This document shows positions 53,481 through 64,000 of a DNA stretch of 64,000 nt, in pieces (the stretch's first letter is position 1; every line of letters starts with the position of its first letter). The stretch is taken from NCBI RefSeq assembly GCF_022458985.1, contig NC_061774.1, positions 20,616,697 through 20,680,696 of the forward strand, read 5' to 3'. The DNA comes from Mugil cephalus. Taxonomy: Eukaryota; Chordata; Actinopteri; Mugiliformes; Mugilidae. The notes under the pieces are model-generated. The model saw only the letters and a list, made by a program, of their open reading frames with translations, was not told the origin of the DNA and ran no database searches. Position numbers and translations under genes: made by a program.

Positions 53481-56400
53481 ATGCCGATGCTTCTGCGGTC
53501 CCGAAGATCCCTTGCACCCGGCCGGGCCCCCGAGGTGGAGTTACCGGAGCCTGCGAAACGGAGGAGGTCGATGCGCCTGCGGCGGAGAGTCGTGTACGAG
53601 GTGGGTATTTTTTTTTTCTTTCCTTTTTTTTTTTGTATTACTCAGACTTTCCGCCTCCTCTTCCTCCACTCCACGGTCGGCCACGTAGCTACACAACTAG
53701 CTGCAGCGACATTAGCGGACTACCAAGAGAAATATACTCCAGGAGCTAGGAGTGATCTACAAATTAACTCCAAAAACATTTTTTAAATAGCATTTAAACC
53801 TATTTAGTGCACGCTTGAGGTAACCGGGTAGCATAAAGTTAGCTAGTTGGGAGCTAACGGAAATACTGCACCGTGAGCGTGGACCTCAACACAAAAAGTT
53901 GTTTATCGGTACCTGGTTACTGCAGCATGGTGAGTTTTTACTAGTCTAATGCTGTTTTATATCAGGGAAATTTAGTCTGGTAGCTTCATCACATAGAATA
54001 TGTTAACAATAACAGAACAGTAGTGATAATATTAATAAGAATGTCTTATGCTATGGAAAACTCGCTCTTTCTGCACACACATAATTGACTCTTATGCTAT
54101 TAAGCTAACAATATATGATACTTTAGTCTTATATAATTATAGTCTGAGAGTTTGCTCAAGGTCCTTGTCTCTGCCACCTCTGCTCATCTTTATTTCCCTA
54201 TTGTATAATTTGGATGGGGAAGATGCGTTGCGGACTGCACACAAGCAGCAGCTTCATGCTTTATTACACTGCGGCTTCACTCTTGTTAACTGTGGTTATT
54301 ACCGATCCGGTCCTGTCAGGACTCCGATGAGTCAGACTCCGAGAGCGTCCAGAGACCAGCGATGGAGAGACACCTGAGTCCGCCGGCCGAGCTGCAGGAG
54401 GAGGCTGCTGGGGATGCAGACTTGACGGTAGGATCTATAATTCACTCTCTCAGACCACAACAAACCCGGCAAAGAAGTGATGCTGTGAGGCGTCGGCAGT
54501 GCAGCAGCAGCATGGGATCGATACCAGGAAGTGTTGCCAGGCGAATGCGGAAGTGTCTTAATCTTATTTTGCCTCCTCGCGCAGAACAAATCTGATTAAA
54601 ATATTAAACCTGCTTGTTTACCAGTGCACAGCAGAACCCAAATGATCCCGAAGATTTGAGTTAAAAGTTAAATTCACATGAAGTAAATATTAATAATTCC
54701 CCCAAATAGACTTCGACTTAGCTTTAGATTGACTTGATCCACAAGGGAAATTTCTTGGTAACTTAGTTGCACAAAAGAAACACTTCTGAGGACCACAAGT
54801 AAAAAGAAAGATAAAGTAAAATAAAATAAAAAGTGTGACTCAGGCTTTTTTGCATGTTCTCCCTGTGTCTCCATTGATTCCCTCCGGTACTCCAGCTTCC
54901 TCCCACCACCCAAAGACATGCTCGTTAGGTTGATTGGTTATTCTAAATTGACTGTAGGTGGGAGTGTGAATGGTTGTTTGTCTCTGTGTTAAGCCTGCGA
55001 TCGGCTGGCGACCTGTCCAGGGTGTACACCGCCTTTCTATCCCGATGACAACTGGGATAGGCTCCAGCAACTGAAATAAAAATAACACTTTACAAGAATT
55101 AGCATATGAAGAAATGTAGTAAAAATAGTTATCGCTGTTTATTGGTTGTATTTCAGCATCAGTTAACACTAAGTTCAACCTATAATTTAAATGTTGTCTT
55201 ATTGTTTCAGTTTCAAAATCCTGGTCTCACTCAAAATAAGCAAAGCTTTAACATTTTGATTTACACTTTAATCTTTACAATATAAGGCATTTACAGTTTT
55301 ACACAATATTAATTGCCCAATTAACCAGAATGCACAAATGTAAACAAACTAATCACTCATGACATGGCACCACTGTAACAGTAGTAACATATTTACACTT
55401 TTGTACGTGTACTTGTTCCCTAAACCATGTGCTGTTATTTTTAACATTAGCCCCAGAAACTAGTTTATCAACTACATGCTAATTCAGTTTTATTAGACTT
55501 AGACAGACTTTAATGATCCATGAGGGAAATAACTCGATAGCTTCGTTGCACATTAAAGTAAACACTCATGAAAACCACAAGATAAGATAAAATAAAAATC
55601 AGATAATTCAATTAATTTGCATAGCAGTTAGCAAACTTTACATAGTAAAATACATTCATTCTAGTTCCGTCTGATTCCCCACTCTGCATTTTGTGTCACG
55701 GCTTCTTATTGCAACTCAGAGTCTTTATAACCATAGTTAACTCTACCAGTTTTATCCAACAAAAAGCTTAGAACAAAGTTGCTGACACAGAAGTCTCACT
55801 CGATTGGCTACTCTGAACCACAAGACCAGTATGACTCATTATGTTATATAAAAAAAAACACAATAGTAAAACTTATATAAAGTCAATTATGAAATGCAAT
55901 GACACGTCAGTGGATTGATGTGGCAGCTGCAGAAATGTGTCGGTCACCCCCGCTCAGTGTATTTATGAAAATGATTGTGGTTATAACCTGCATCAGAATG
56001 TGAAGTTGAATGATGCCGTAGTCGTGGTAACGCCTTTATTAACTATGCTGAGGTGCACCAGAGCTAATTTGAATAGGTGTGACTACTGTAGTCATTTCTC
56101 TGTCCGAGAAGTCTCTCAAGGTAATATACAGCATTATTATTTTGTTCTTTTGACAAAAAAAAAAAAAAAAGCAGGATAACTGAATGATTTTAAGCTGGAA
56201 GATGTTTGTGTTTGTTGAACTGCTAGCCTCATAGATAGTCAAATGAGTCGTGTGCAGTGTGAGTGGAAATCACGCTTCTAAAACGATTGTTATGGCAAAG
56301 GTTTTTGTCTTTCTCAGGATTTGCAAGATTGTAGTGTTGTGCTGGACCGCCTCCAGGTCGAAGACAAGGCTCTAAGCAAAGAACTCGAGGAGAAAGACGA

Positions 56401-59400
56401 CATGAAGCGCAGAAGTGGGAAATCCATCTCCCGAATCCCTACTTTCCACAAACGACCCACCAACGTCGGCCAGACACCGGAGCCGCCCGTCCCCAAGAAA
56501 GACAGCCCCGTCCAAGCGGCTCCGCCTCCCGAGAAAGCTGAGAGCGGTGGTGTGGAGGCTCCGAGGCTTAAACCGCTGGAAGCCAGAGAAACCACCCTCC
56601 CCCACCCGTCGGTCCACGTCCCCAAACTTGGCTTTGAACCTCCCGCTGTGTTCGGCAGCACAGAACAAGCTGCTGCTGCTGCTGCGGATGACGCCTCCAT
56701 AATTGCTTCTCCGTGGAGCTGGAGTTTATCCGAGTCTCTGCTGCAGTCCCCTTCTATGACTGCAAGCCCCAGGCCTGCCCTCAGACCGAAGCAAGACAAG
56801 AGCAGAACCGCAGAAACTGAAGCTGCAACCACACCAGATGGCCTCCTTCCAAGCGTGGGTTCCCTCGGCCAGAAGCCGCTGGAGGACGCAGCGGAGAAGT
56901 GCGGCGCTAGCATTAAAGGTAGGTTTACCCCCACTGCCTCTGGAGACAATGACAAGTCTGCAGAGGCCTTCCCCACAGCTGTAGTCAGCCAGGTGGAAGA
57001 TATTATGGACGAAGAACCACCGTGGGAGAAGGAGCCCGTGAACGTGGCTGGATTAAAGGGGAGTGTTCCTTCATCAGATGCTGAATCTGAAGCAGATTTG
57101 CCGGAAGAGAAATCTGAGGGCAGTGTTTTATGGGACGCTACGGAGATCCGCGAACCACCAATAAACCGGTCAGAGTTTCCAGATGTGGCAGAGAAAACAG
57201 CTAATGTTGATGAATCTACTTCCACTGTAGCGCCAGAGAAGCAAGCCGAGGCGAGCTCGAGCAGTCCCACCAAGGTGAGCGACACGTTTCTATTCGTGCT
57301 TCGGAATTCAGCGCGGACCGAAGCTCTGTTTGCGAACAAAACTCATTCGTACACGCCCCTTGTGTTACAGGGGTCGGGATGCTGCAGTTTTGCCCTCCTT
57401 GTGTTCCTGCCCACCACCCTGCTGCTTCTCGGAGGCTTCGGTCAGCACGTCTGGCACTACGGGCTTCCCACGTCTGTGGCTCAGCTTACGGCTCAGCTCG
57501 AGCTGCACTGGCTGGAGGGAGTTGGTTTAGTACCAGAGCCTTGTAGCACAGACTGTCGGTGAGTAGTGTCACCAAGTGTATCTTTGGCGAGGTTAGTCTA
57601 GAAGTGTTTGTTATATTCACCTCATCAAAACAAATAATTAACAGCGTTTTGTGGAAATACCTTGTTGGGTGTGGTGTATAAAGTCCTGTTTAGACGTAAG
57701 ATTCACAATGAGATTAATAGAGTTTTGCGTCAGACAGGTTTAGGTTTAGGGTTTGGTTCAAGCTTGTTGTTGTTGTTGTTGTTGGACAAGCTGTTGTTTT
57801 GTTTTGTCTTTCCTTGAATATTTTGAACCATAACTTGAATTCTCCTCTCTGTTATTCAGAGTGCATCTGGTGGAGAGCATCCCCGTCGGCCTCTACGAGT
57901 CTTCCCCTCGGCCCAGAAAGAGCATCGCAGACAGCTGGCTGCATCTCCTGCACAATGCCAACAGTTCTGTCCACATCGCGGCTTTCTACTTCACACTGCG
58001 GGGCAGCGATTTGGAGTTTGCGGACTCCTCCGACTCTCAGGTCAGGACGGTCTTACGGACACGTCTCACAGTATATATATATTACATCAAGTCCTTATAC
58101 CCAGAGTTTTCAGACTCTGTTTGTGCTCCTCAGGGAAGAAAGGTCTTTGAGCATCTGAAGCAGCTCGAATCCAAAGGTGTAAAACTCCAAATTGCCGTCA
58201 ACTCGCCCCAGACCTCGACTCAAGACACGGCGGCGCTGGCTTCTACAGGTGAGGGTGTGTTTGTATTTCAGGAACAAGACGTTGTGGAGTCGCAGGGAAT
58301 CTATGGATTAATTAATTAATGCCTCGGTCTGTGTTTTGCAGGCGCAGAGGTCAGGGAGGTGGACCTCAAGGCTGTAACTGGAGGCATCGTCCACACCAAG
58401 CTGTGGGTGGTTGACCAGAAGCACTTCTACGTGGGCAGTGCTAACATGGACTGGCGCTCTCTGAGCCAGGTACAGACAAAAAACCTTTAAGTCCTTTAAT
58501 GGAGTGTGCAGGTTTTAAACACCTAGAAATAGACATGTGAGCCGTGCTGCTTCCAGGACACAATTAAAACCCTCTGCCGTGCGCCTGCTCTCTTCTCTTT
58601 ATGACCCAAGGTGAAGGAGGTGGGTCTGTCAGTGGAGAACTGCAGCTGCCTGGCTCAGGACGCCGATCGGATATTCGGCGTGTACTGGAGCCTCAGTGGT
58701 TCGAACAACGGCTCCCTCCCACCGTACTGGCCTGCTCGACTCTCCGCCCTGTCCAGCTCCGAGAACCCCCTGCGTCTGAAGTTCAACGGCGTCCCCGCTC
58801 GGGTCTACCTTTCCGTAAGTTCGACCCTGACTCGGTCTCCTTCCTTCAGGAGGAATGTTTTAGAAATGGGCTTTTGTAATAAGGTTTTTTTTTTTTTTAG
58901 AATTGATCACTATGCACTATAAAGACAGCGTATAGATAATCATAATGAGTACTTAATGTCAACTTAATTGACAAAGATGTATGACATTCATTCTCAACAA
59001 GCGCTTAACCTTTGATTAAGAAAACGTAATTGAAAAATATTTCTGTTGCCTTTCCTTAGACCGAGTAGTAATATACTGAATATATACAGTATATGTGAGA
59101 GGCTCCTCTTCCTCTTACACTCATCTTGTATCTCGTCTCCTGCAGAGCGCCCCTCCTCAGATCTCAGCCCGCGGCCGCTCCGACGACCTCTCCACCATCT
59201 TGTCCGTCATCAACGACGCCCAGAAGTTCGTTTACATCTCCGTCATGGACTACCTTCCGACGTCTGAGTTCACAGAGCCGCTCAGGTAGACTCCTCTCGC
59301 AAAGATCCACCTACAGTATATTTACGGGAGAGTCATTTAATGTGAAGTGTCTGACTGCATGAACGCTCAAAGTCAGTTACACATCACGTTAGATCCAGGT

Positions 59401-61412
59401 TATTACAGCTGTTGTGGCTCTGTAAGATCATCAGTTGCTACGTTTCCATTACCTCTAGAAAATGCACAAAACCTAAATATCGCAATAAAAACTGGTAATG
59501 GAACATTTAGAAAAACCTCTAAAACACTTTTACGCTCTCATGAGGTGGTTTTTCAGACGCATCGATGTAAAAGTTTTCCTCAAAAGTGCAATAGAAACAC
59601 TTTTTTTTTGCATTTCCCCGTCACCGGAGATGACGCAGAGGGTCATGTGACCAGTTCATTTGACGTCCATCTTCCTCAAAGTGTAGTCTCGCGTGACGAC
59701 AATGTAAGAGAATTATGGGATAACGCAATACGAGACTTTATCAGAGGTACAGCTCATTCAAAAAACTCCTTTCAATAGAAACACATACAAAGTACTTTAA
59801 TGAAATTTCAAAAATATCCCTTTTATTTTACGAAAAACTGTAATGGAAACGCAGCTATTGAAACTGCTGCGACATGTGGCTGATAAACTTCTCAAATTAA
59901 CATAAATAGTCAGCTTGGATGTTCTTAGCGTTCATAGTAACAATGTGTTGAGAGTGAGGATTAAACTATGTATCAGTGAAAATACAGAAAAAAAAAGTCC
60001 TCTGCTTCTTATCTGCTTACGAGACATTTAGACAGTAACGGTTGTTGTGCTCTCAGGTTGTGGCCGGCCATCGACTCGGTCCTTCGTTCTGCAGCGTGCA
60101 CCAGGGGGGTGCAGGTCAGGCTGATGGTCAGCTGCTGGCAGCACTCGCCCGCCTCCATGTTCGTCTTCCTGCAGTCCCTGCAGGTCCTCAACAGACACCC
60201 TCTGAAATGTGACATTGACGTGGTACGTTGGGAGCTTTTGTTTCTTTGGCGGCTTGAAACACATTTAACGCACTGATGCGATGTTGCCTTTTTTTTTTAT
60301 TTATTTATTTTTTTTTTATTGTTGCTCCGTTTAGAAAGTCTTTACGGTGCCTTCGACAGCAGAGCAGATGAAGATCCCTTTTGCACGGGTCAACCACGCC
60401 AAGTACATGGTTACAGACAGAGTGGTCTATATAGGTAAGCTGCACTTCATGAACTGATTTATCCATTTAAATATCTCCCTGCCACCATTGGTATTTACCA
60501 GTAATTTGGCATATTATATTAATTAATTAATTACACTTTTAAAATGAAAATAAAAAGACAGACAGAAAGAAAAATGCCAGTTTACTTTCAAGTGGTTGAT
60601 TTAACCTCCTGAGACCTGAGGTTTTACTTGGTATGCATTTTTAATTTCTCCATTTCTCTTGGTGTTGGATTAGTAGAACCTAAAAACTATGAAAACCCGG
60701 AAGTAGTTTTTGGAAAAAAATTGTGTCCTCATGTGTGCACACAAGGATTATTTTACTCAGTATTATGATAAAGTCACCAATATGTAACAAAATAGAAAAC
60801 TATTAATTTTCATGTCTGAATGTTGCTGTGTACAAGCAGAATTTGAAATAATGAAGTCCCAATGTCCTCAATCGAGTACATGCTAATTAGCAAAGTTATA
60901 GCTTCTTACTATTAGAATTTGTGTCATATTAAACTAGAAAAGTTAATAAGCATAAATATCTTACACTATCATGTATTTACACCAGTATCTAGTTATGAAG
61001 ATAAAACTTTAAATGAAGCAGAATAAGCTGCGACGAACCTAAAACTTAACGTCCCCATATGAGGACGAAGGGTCTCAGGAGGTTACATTAAGAACAGTTT
61101 CCTTTCTTGCAGAAAAATGCATCTACAGCAAAATTTAAGCAACACGTGTGTCTGTGACCATGACTAGAAACGTCACCGCGTCTCGTTCTTGTGGTGTTTC
61201 CGTTCCCAGGGACGTCCAACTGGTCAGAGAACTACTTCACCCAGACGGCCGGCGTGGGCTTGGTGGTGAACCAGACGGGCTCCGCGGTGGAACAGGGCCA
61301 GCAGACTCTGCAGAACCAAGCGGAGGACCTCTTCCTCAGAGACTGGAGGTCCACGTACGCCAGCACTCTCCCCGTGGACGACGCGGACGTCTGTCCTCAC
61401 AGACCACACTAA
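53481..61412 (+). CDS. PLD3/PLD4-like phospholipase D-family protein with a long N-terminal extension
   Basis: Twelve coding exons: 53481-53600, 54320-54427, 56318-57274, 57371-57558, 57860-58040, 58134-58248, 58342-58469, 58611-58814, 59146-59285, 60057-60222, 60335-60434 and 61210-61412, about 869 aa. From residue 396 it follows PLD3/PLD4: one membrane segment ([19 protein letters not shown], about 399-417), the luminal start [15 protein letters not shown], a first HKD motif HTKLWVVD at about His574 with GSANMDWRS, and a second HAKYMVTD at about His790 with [10 protein letters not shown]. Both keep His, Lys and Asp. PLD3 and PLD4 are type II lysosomal/ER proteins, known as 5'-3' exonucleases; catalytic activity is inferred. 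Residues 1-395 are unusual: basic ([17 protein letters not shown]), then acidic ([10 protein letters not shown]), then a 957-nt Pro/Ser/Glu-rich exon with no fold I recognise. It could be a fish relative sometimes called PLD7; not certain. Confidence 0.88.
54700..54790 (+). repeat. LINE 3'-tail fragment, PLD-gene intron 2
   Basis: GACTTCGACTTAGC...GATTGACTTGATCCACAAGG then GAAATTTCTTGGTAAC...TTGCACAAAAGAAACAC matches the family seen at 9827-9900. Another fragment follows at 55495-55560. Confidence 0.55.
54842..55075 (-). repeat. Teleost interspersed repeat, inverted copy
   Basis: TGCATGTTCTCCCTGTGTCT is the reverse complement of the GGGAGAACATGCA core of the 4130-4342 copy. The element continues through GGTTATTCTAAATTGACTGT, GTGAATGGTTGTTTGTCTCT, GGCGACCTGTCCAGGGTGTA and ends GGGATAGGCTCCAGCAAC. 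This is the fullest copy in the window. Confidence 0.8.
55495..55560 (+). repeat. LINE 3'-tail fragment, PLD-gene intron 2
   Basis: TTAGACAGACTTTAATGATC then CATGAGGGAAATAACTCGAT and TTGCACATTAAAGTAAACAC. Same family as 9827-9900 and 54700-54790, all in plus orientation. Confidence 0.55.
57275..57370 (+). other. 96-base intron that is in frame and stop-free (PLD-family gene)
   Basis: Canonical GTGAGC donor and TTACAG acceptor bound an intron of exactly 32 codons without a stop. If it is kept, the frame passes unbroken from the extension into the membrane segment, adding [20 protein letters not shown] and 12 more residues. Splicing is my preferred model because the sites are good; retention would still give a full-length protein. 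Confidence 0.6.
59437..59855. mobile_element. GCTGCGTTTCCATTAC-ended MITE, complete copy (PLD-gene intron 9)
   Basis: The ends GCTACGTTTCCATTAC (59437-59452) and GTAATGGAAACGCAGC (59840-59855) are inverted repeats matching at 15 of 16 positions. A partial copy sits at 25712-26045 in smad5. A 143-codon open frame across it seems accidental, since no homolog comes to mind and it is mostly repeat. Target duplication is not clear. Confidence 0.75.
60605..61082. mobile_element. piggyBac-like MITE (PLD-gene intron 11)
   Basis: Ends CCTCCTGAGACC (60605-60616) and GGTCTCAGGAGG (61071-61082) are perfect 12-base inverted repeats. The left flank is TTAA (60601-60604), the right flank TTAC, one base from the TTAA duplication expected of piggyBac-type insertion. 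The class assignment rests on TTAA and the CC start; there is no transposase. Confidence 0.65.
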
Positions 61413-62283
61413 AGTTTAGCCTCTCAATAAAGCGCGCTGCATTGTAGATGAGCGTCTCGCTACTTCCCGTCACTTGAACTTAATTTGACCGATGTGGAAC
61501 CAGCTTGCACTTATATCGCTGTTAATGACCAGCTGCCTTTTTTTCTGTATATAATTGCATTTTCATATTATTTTTATACTCTTTGCTGCCCTATACACAT
61601 AGGTCAAGGTGCAGGGGAACTCGCTTTGTACAATTTATTTCATGCCTGGAGCATTTTGTATATTTTCCTCCGAAAATGTAGAAGCTTTAAAAGGCTCCTG
61701 CGGGAAGTAAGACCCTTCCAAGGTTGTGCTCACACCATGGCTATGTTTACACTGCTGAAGCTATCAGCTGCTAATGATTGTATGATTGTGTGTAATTAAA
61801 CTACTTGATCTCATGTCGGTCCTGCAGGACCCACTTGCCGCTGTCAGCTGTCTCGTAGGGTTTGAATGTGTACGACTGAACAAACGCGCAAACTCGCTTG
61901 GTTAAAGGTTTTGTTTGGATTTGAAAGAAACATTCCCCGTCTGCTTTTAGATTTACTGTATCGTCTGTTACTGTATCATTCCCGTCGCTGATCCTTCACC
62001 GGGATTATCTGTTTGTTGTGTGTATGGGACCCTCCTCCTGTCGTCAGCGGACGCGTTGTGTCATGTTAAACTGTTGCACTGTTGAGAAAAAAAACACCTC
62101 CTCCCTGTCGATGGACCAAGAATCATTCATCTCTTACAAACTGAGCAGTTCACGTGCCAATAAAACCTGCTCCCTACCTGGTGACGTCTGAGAGCTTCTT
62201 GGGTACTAACTGTTCACTCTCTCATAACGCATATAATAATAGTAATGATTTGAGTCCTGAACTGAATCACGTTATTTTGTTAT
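61413..62283 (+). other. PLD-family gene 3' UTR and spacer
   Basis: AATAAA at 61426-61431, only 14 bases after the stop, and another at 62159-62164 (CCAATAAAACC). The first would give an unusually short 3' UTR; the second a UTR of about 770 bases. No further gene is seen. Confidence 0.6.
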
Positions 62284-62784
62284 GCACCGATCAGCCGTAA
62301 CATCACAACCGCTCCTCTAATACTGTCTCGGTCACGCTATTCCCACTCAAACAGCCCTGACCCGTTGAGGCGTGGACTCCGCTAGACTTGTGGGCGGTTG
62401 TGCTGTGGTATCTGGCACCAAGGCGTTAGCAGCAGATATTTTACATCTTGCGAGTCGCGAGGTGTGGCCTCCGTGCTTTTTCCAGCTCGTTCCCACAGAT
62501 GTTGGCCTGGATTCAAATCCGGAAGAGCTCGGAGGCCGACCGCTTCATACGAAAGGATGCACATGGTCTTCCAACGGCGCTTCCATGTGAAAGCGAGAGG
62601 CAGACCCAAGCAGAACGTTCCCCCGCTTTGTGTCTTTTCCTGCACTGACTCGGGTTGTTTGAATCCTCCCCTTTGTCTTATTTCCTGCTTCTAATACAAC
62701 AAACTTTGGAGAACAAAAGGTTTCTCTTGCTGCATGATGTGTCCCCAGATAATCACCGTCATAATGTTATGGCTGATCATCGTG
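62284..62784. repeat. GATCAGCC-ended repeat, full-looking copy
   Basis: Begins GCACCGATCAGCCGTAACAT and ends ATAATGTTATGGCTGATCAT plus CGTG, the inverted complement of the start. Same family as 11500-12008 and the partial copy at 7126. Inner frames (up to about 98 codons) carry no recognised domain. Confidence 0.65.
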
Positions 62785-63500
62785 TAAGCAAGAATATAGA
62801 CTCGTCTTCGCATTATTTGATCAATGAATGATTAGTTTTGCTCTTAAAGTGTCTCCCACAGTGTTAATAGGGTCCAATTCGTTCCACCGTGTTCACAGAA
62901 ATATTTACAAATTTACAATAATTTAAAAAGAGTGGGTCAAACGAATCCAGACGTAACGTGAACTACCTAAATTCAACAGTTTTCTTAAAATATGTTGTTA
63001 CTTCATTTAATCGTACATAAATTTGTGCATATAATGCCACGTCTCAACAATTTATATTCAGTGTTTATGAAGTACAGACTGCTGCTATAAGTCACTAAAT
63101 CCACGTTATTATGTTAATTTAAAGATGGGACTGATACAAAACGCCAGTGCTGTAATATACTGTATAAATAGTTGGGATAGCATCATAATTATGGGTTTTC
63201 TATTAAGATGTGTTGAAGTGTAACGAAAAAAACTTTCTGAAGGTGTGATTCACCAACATTTAATTTGCACAATAATCAATTAGTGGAATTTATTTACAAT
63301 AATTCAAATACAGATCTCTGAACCCATGCTATTTTTTTTTTTTTACTTTGAGATCAATGCTTAAATTGTGACATCTACTCTAATGAGCATGTTAAACTGA
63401 TATTGTGACGTATGGTATAGTCAAAATGTTGTGAAAATTATGTAGAGACAAACATAAAATAAAAAAACAATAAATAAAATGAAAAAAACAGCCGACATGA
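62785..63500. other. AT-rich spacer
   Basis: AT-rich, with scattered TTTACAATAATT and AAATAAAA words. I see no gene or clear repeat. Confidence 0.5.
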
Positions 63501-63514
63501 CGCACAGATAAATC

Positions 63515-64000
63515 TACATCTAGTGTGTCTTTATTGTCACATTTGAGAATTATTACTTTACTGATCACTTATCTACACATATCTAATAAACAAATACAAA
63601 ATAAATGGAACAAAAACTTGTCTAGAGCTTATGTTGAAGTTGAAGGATCTTGTTCCATGTGCAAAAAACTCTTCCAGGGAGACATTTTTTTTTTTTATTC
63701 TCCTCGTGCCCCGATTAAAATACTCGTGCTGCAGATACAGGACATTTCACAGCAAACGTCACTGCAGGCCTGCAGGATGCTACACTCCTCAAAACGCCCC
63801 ACGCTAAAATCCATCCAGCTGTATGTTCTCCACGTATAACAGATGAGATAAAGTGAGAAGGCAAACACAAACAGAAACAGCAAAGATGGGGGAGGGGGGC
63901 TGTGTCTTTTCCACAAAGTCTGACTGCGACAGTCGTCCGATTCGTTCTCCATTCATGTGCAGGGAGAGTTTTCTCTGACAGGAAGGGCTCGATGTCCTCC
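63515..64000 (-). other. Possible 3' end of a minus-strand gene at the window edge
   Basis: A minus-strand AATAAA lies at 63530-63535 and the sequence becomes less AT-rich towards 64000. A frame entering from the right edge on the minus strand starts EDIEPFLSEKTLPAHEWRTN and stays open for about 95 codons; another frame enters as GGHRALPVRENSPCT and stops near 63955; a third opens at an ATG at 63952 with a hydrophobic stretch (SLLFLFVFAFSLYLICYTW). None is recognised, so the feature may be a last exon with its 3' UTR. Confidence 0.3.

Noticed and set aside
56905-56925. Possible splice donor (AAAG|GTAGGT) within the long PLD exon
   Set aside because: The frame continues open for a further 350 bases to a better-placed donor at 57275, and the composition is unchanged across the site.
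56314-57339. A 341-codon minus-strand open frame
   Set aside because: It is the exact antisense of the 957-nt GC-rich coding exon of the PLD-family gene. The plus strand has flanking splice sites, matching phases and a downstream homologous domain; the minus strand has none.
59347-59778. A 143-codon plus-strand frame in a PLD-gene intron
   Set aside because: Lies almost wholly in the MITE at 59437-59855 and shows no protein similarity.

Overview
The window is vertebrate genomic DNA, almost certainly from a ray-finned (teleost) fish. Coding exons are short, separated by AT-rich introns, bounded by GT/AG splice sites, and encode well-known vertebrate proteins. The spaces between them are full of fish-type interspersed repeats: LINE tails, hAT-like and piggyBac-like MITEs, and TCTA, GAA, AGT and CAA microsatellites. 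I saw no bacterial features, CRISPR arrays, rRNAs or tRNAs. All exon models below come from reading splice sites and frames by eye; in every gene the exon lengths sum to a multiple of three and the phases agree.

Layout from left to right: the 3' part of cfap100 (+, 1-3008); a repeat-rich spacer; ap1ar (+, 5726-15197, complete, 10 coding exons); a gene-poor stretch of about 6.5 kb; smad5 (+, coding 25166-31536, 6 coding exons, with a noncoding first exon near 22.2 kb); syvn1/hrd1 (+, coding 35206-42592, 15 coding exons, promoter near 33.05 kb); gpr137 (-, coding 45726-50153, 7 coding exons, convergent with syvn1); and a PLD3/PLD4-type phospholipase D-family gene (+, coding 53481-61412, 12 coding exons, divergent from gpr137). 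The last 2.5 kb is mostly repeat, with a possible 3' end of a minus-strand gene at the right edge.

The genes do not form an operon or a single pathway. They cover ciliary axoneme, AP-1 vesicle traffic, BMP signalling, ER-associated degradation, a lysosomal-type 7-TM protein and a membrane-anchored PLD-fold enzyme. The most interesting points are: (1) the PLD-family gene encodes about 869 residues, with an N-terminal, low-complexity, apparently cytoplasmic or nuclear extension of about 400 residues that ordinary PLD3/PLD4 lack, and with two intact HxKxxxxD motifs; (2) a perfect ER-stress element of the ERSE-II type sits just upstream of a TATA box in the syvn1 promoter, fitting the role of Hrd1 in the unfolded-protein response; (3) a decayed duplicate of the gpr137 exon 1-intron 1-exon 2 junction region lies inside a later intron of the same gene; (4) several repeat families occur two to four times in the window, one with a perfect 8-bp target-site duplication.
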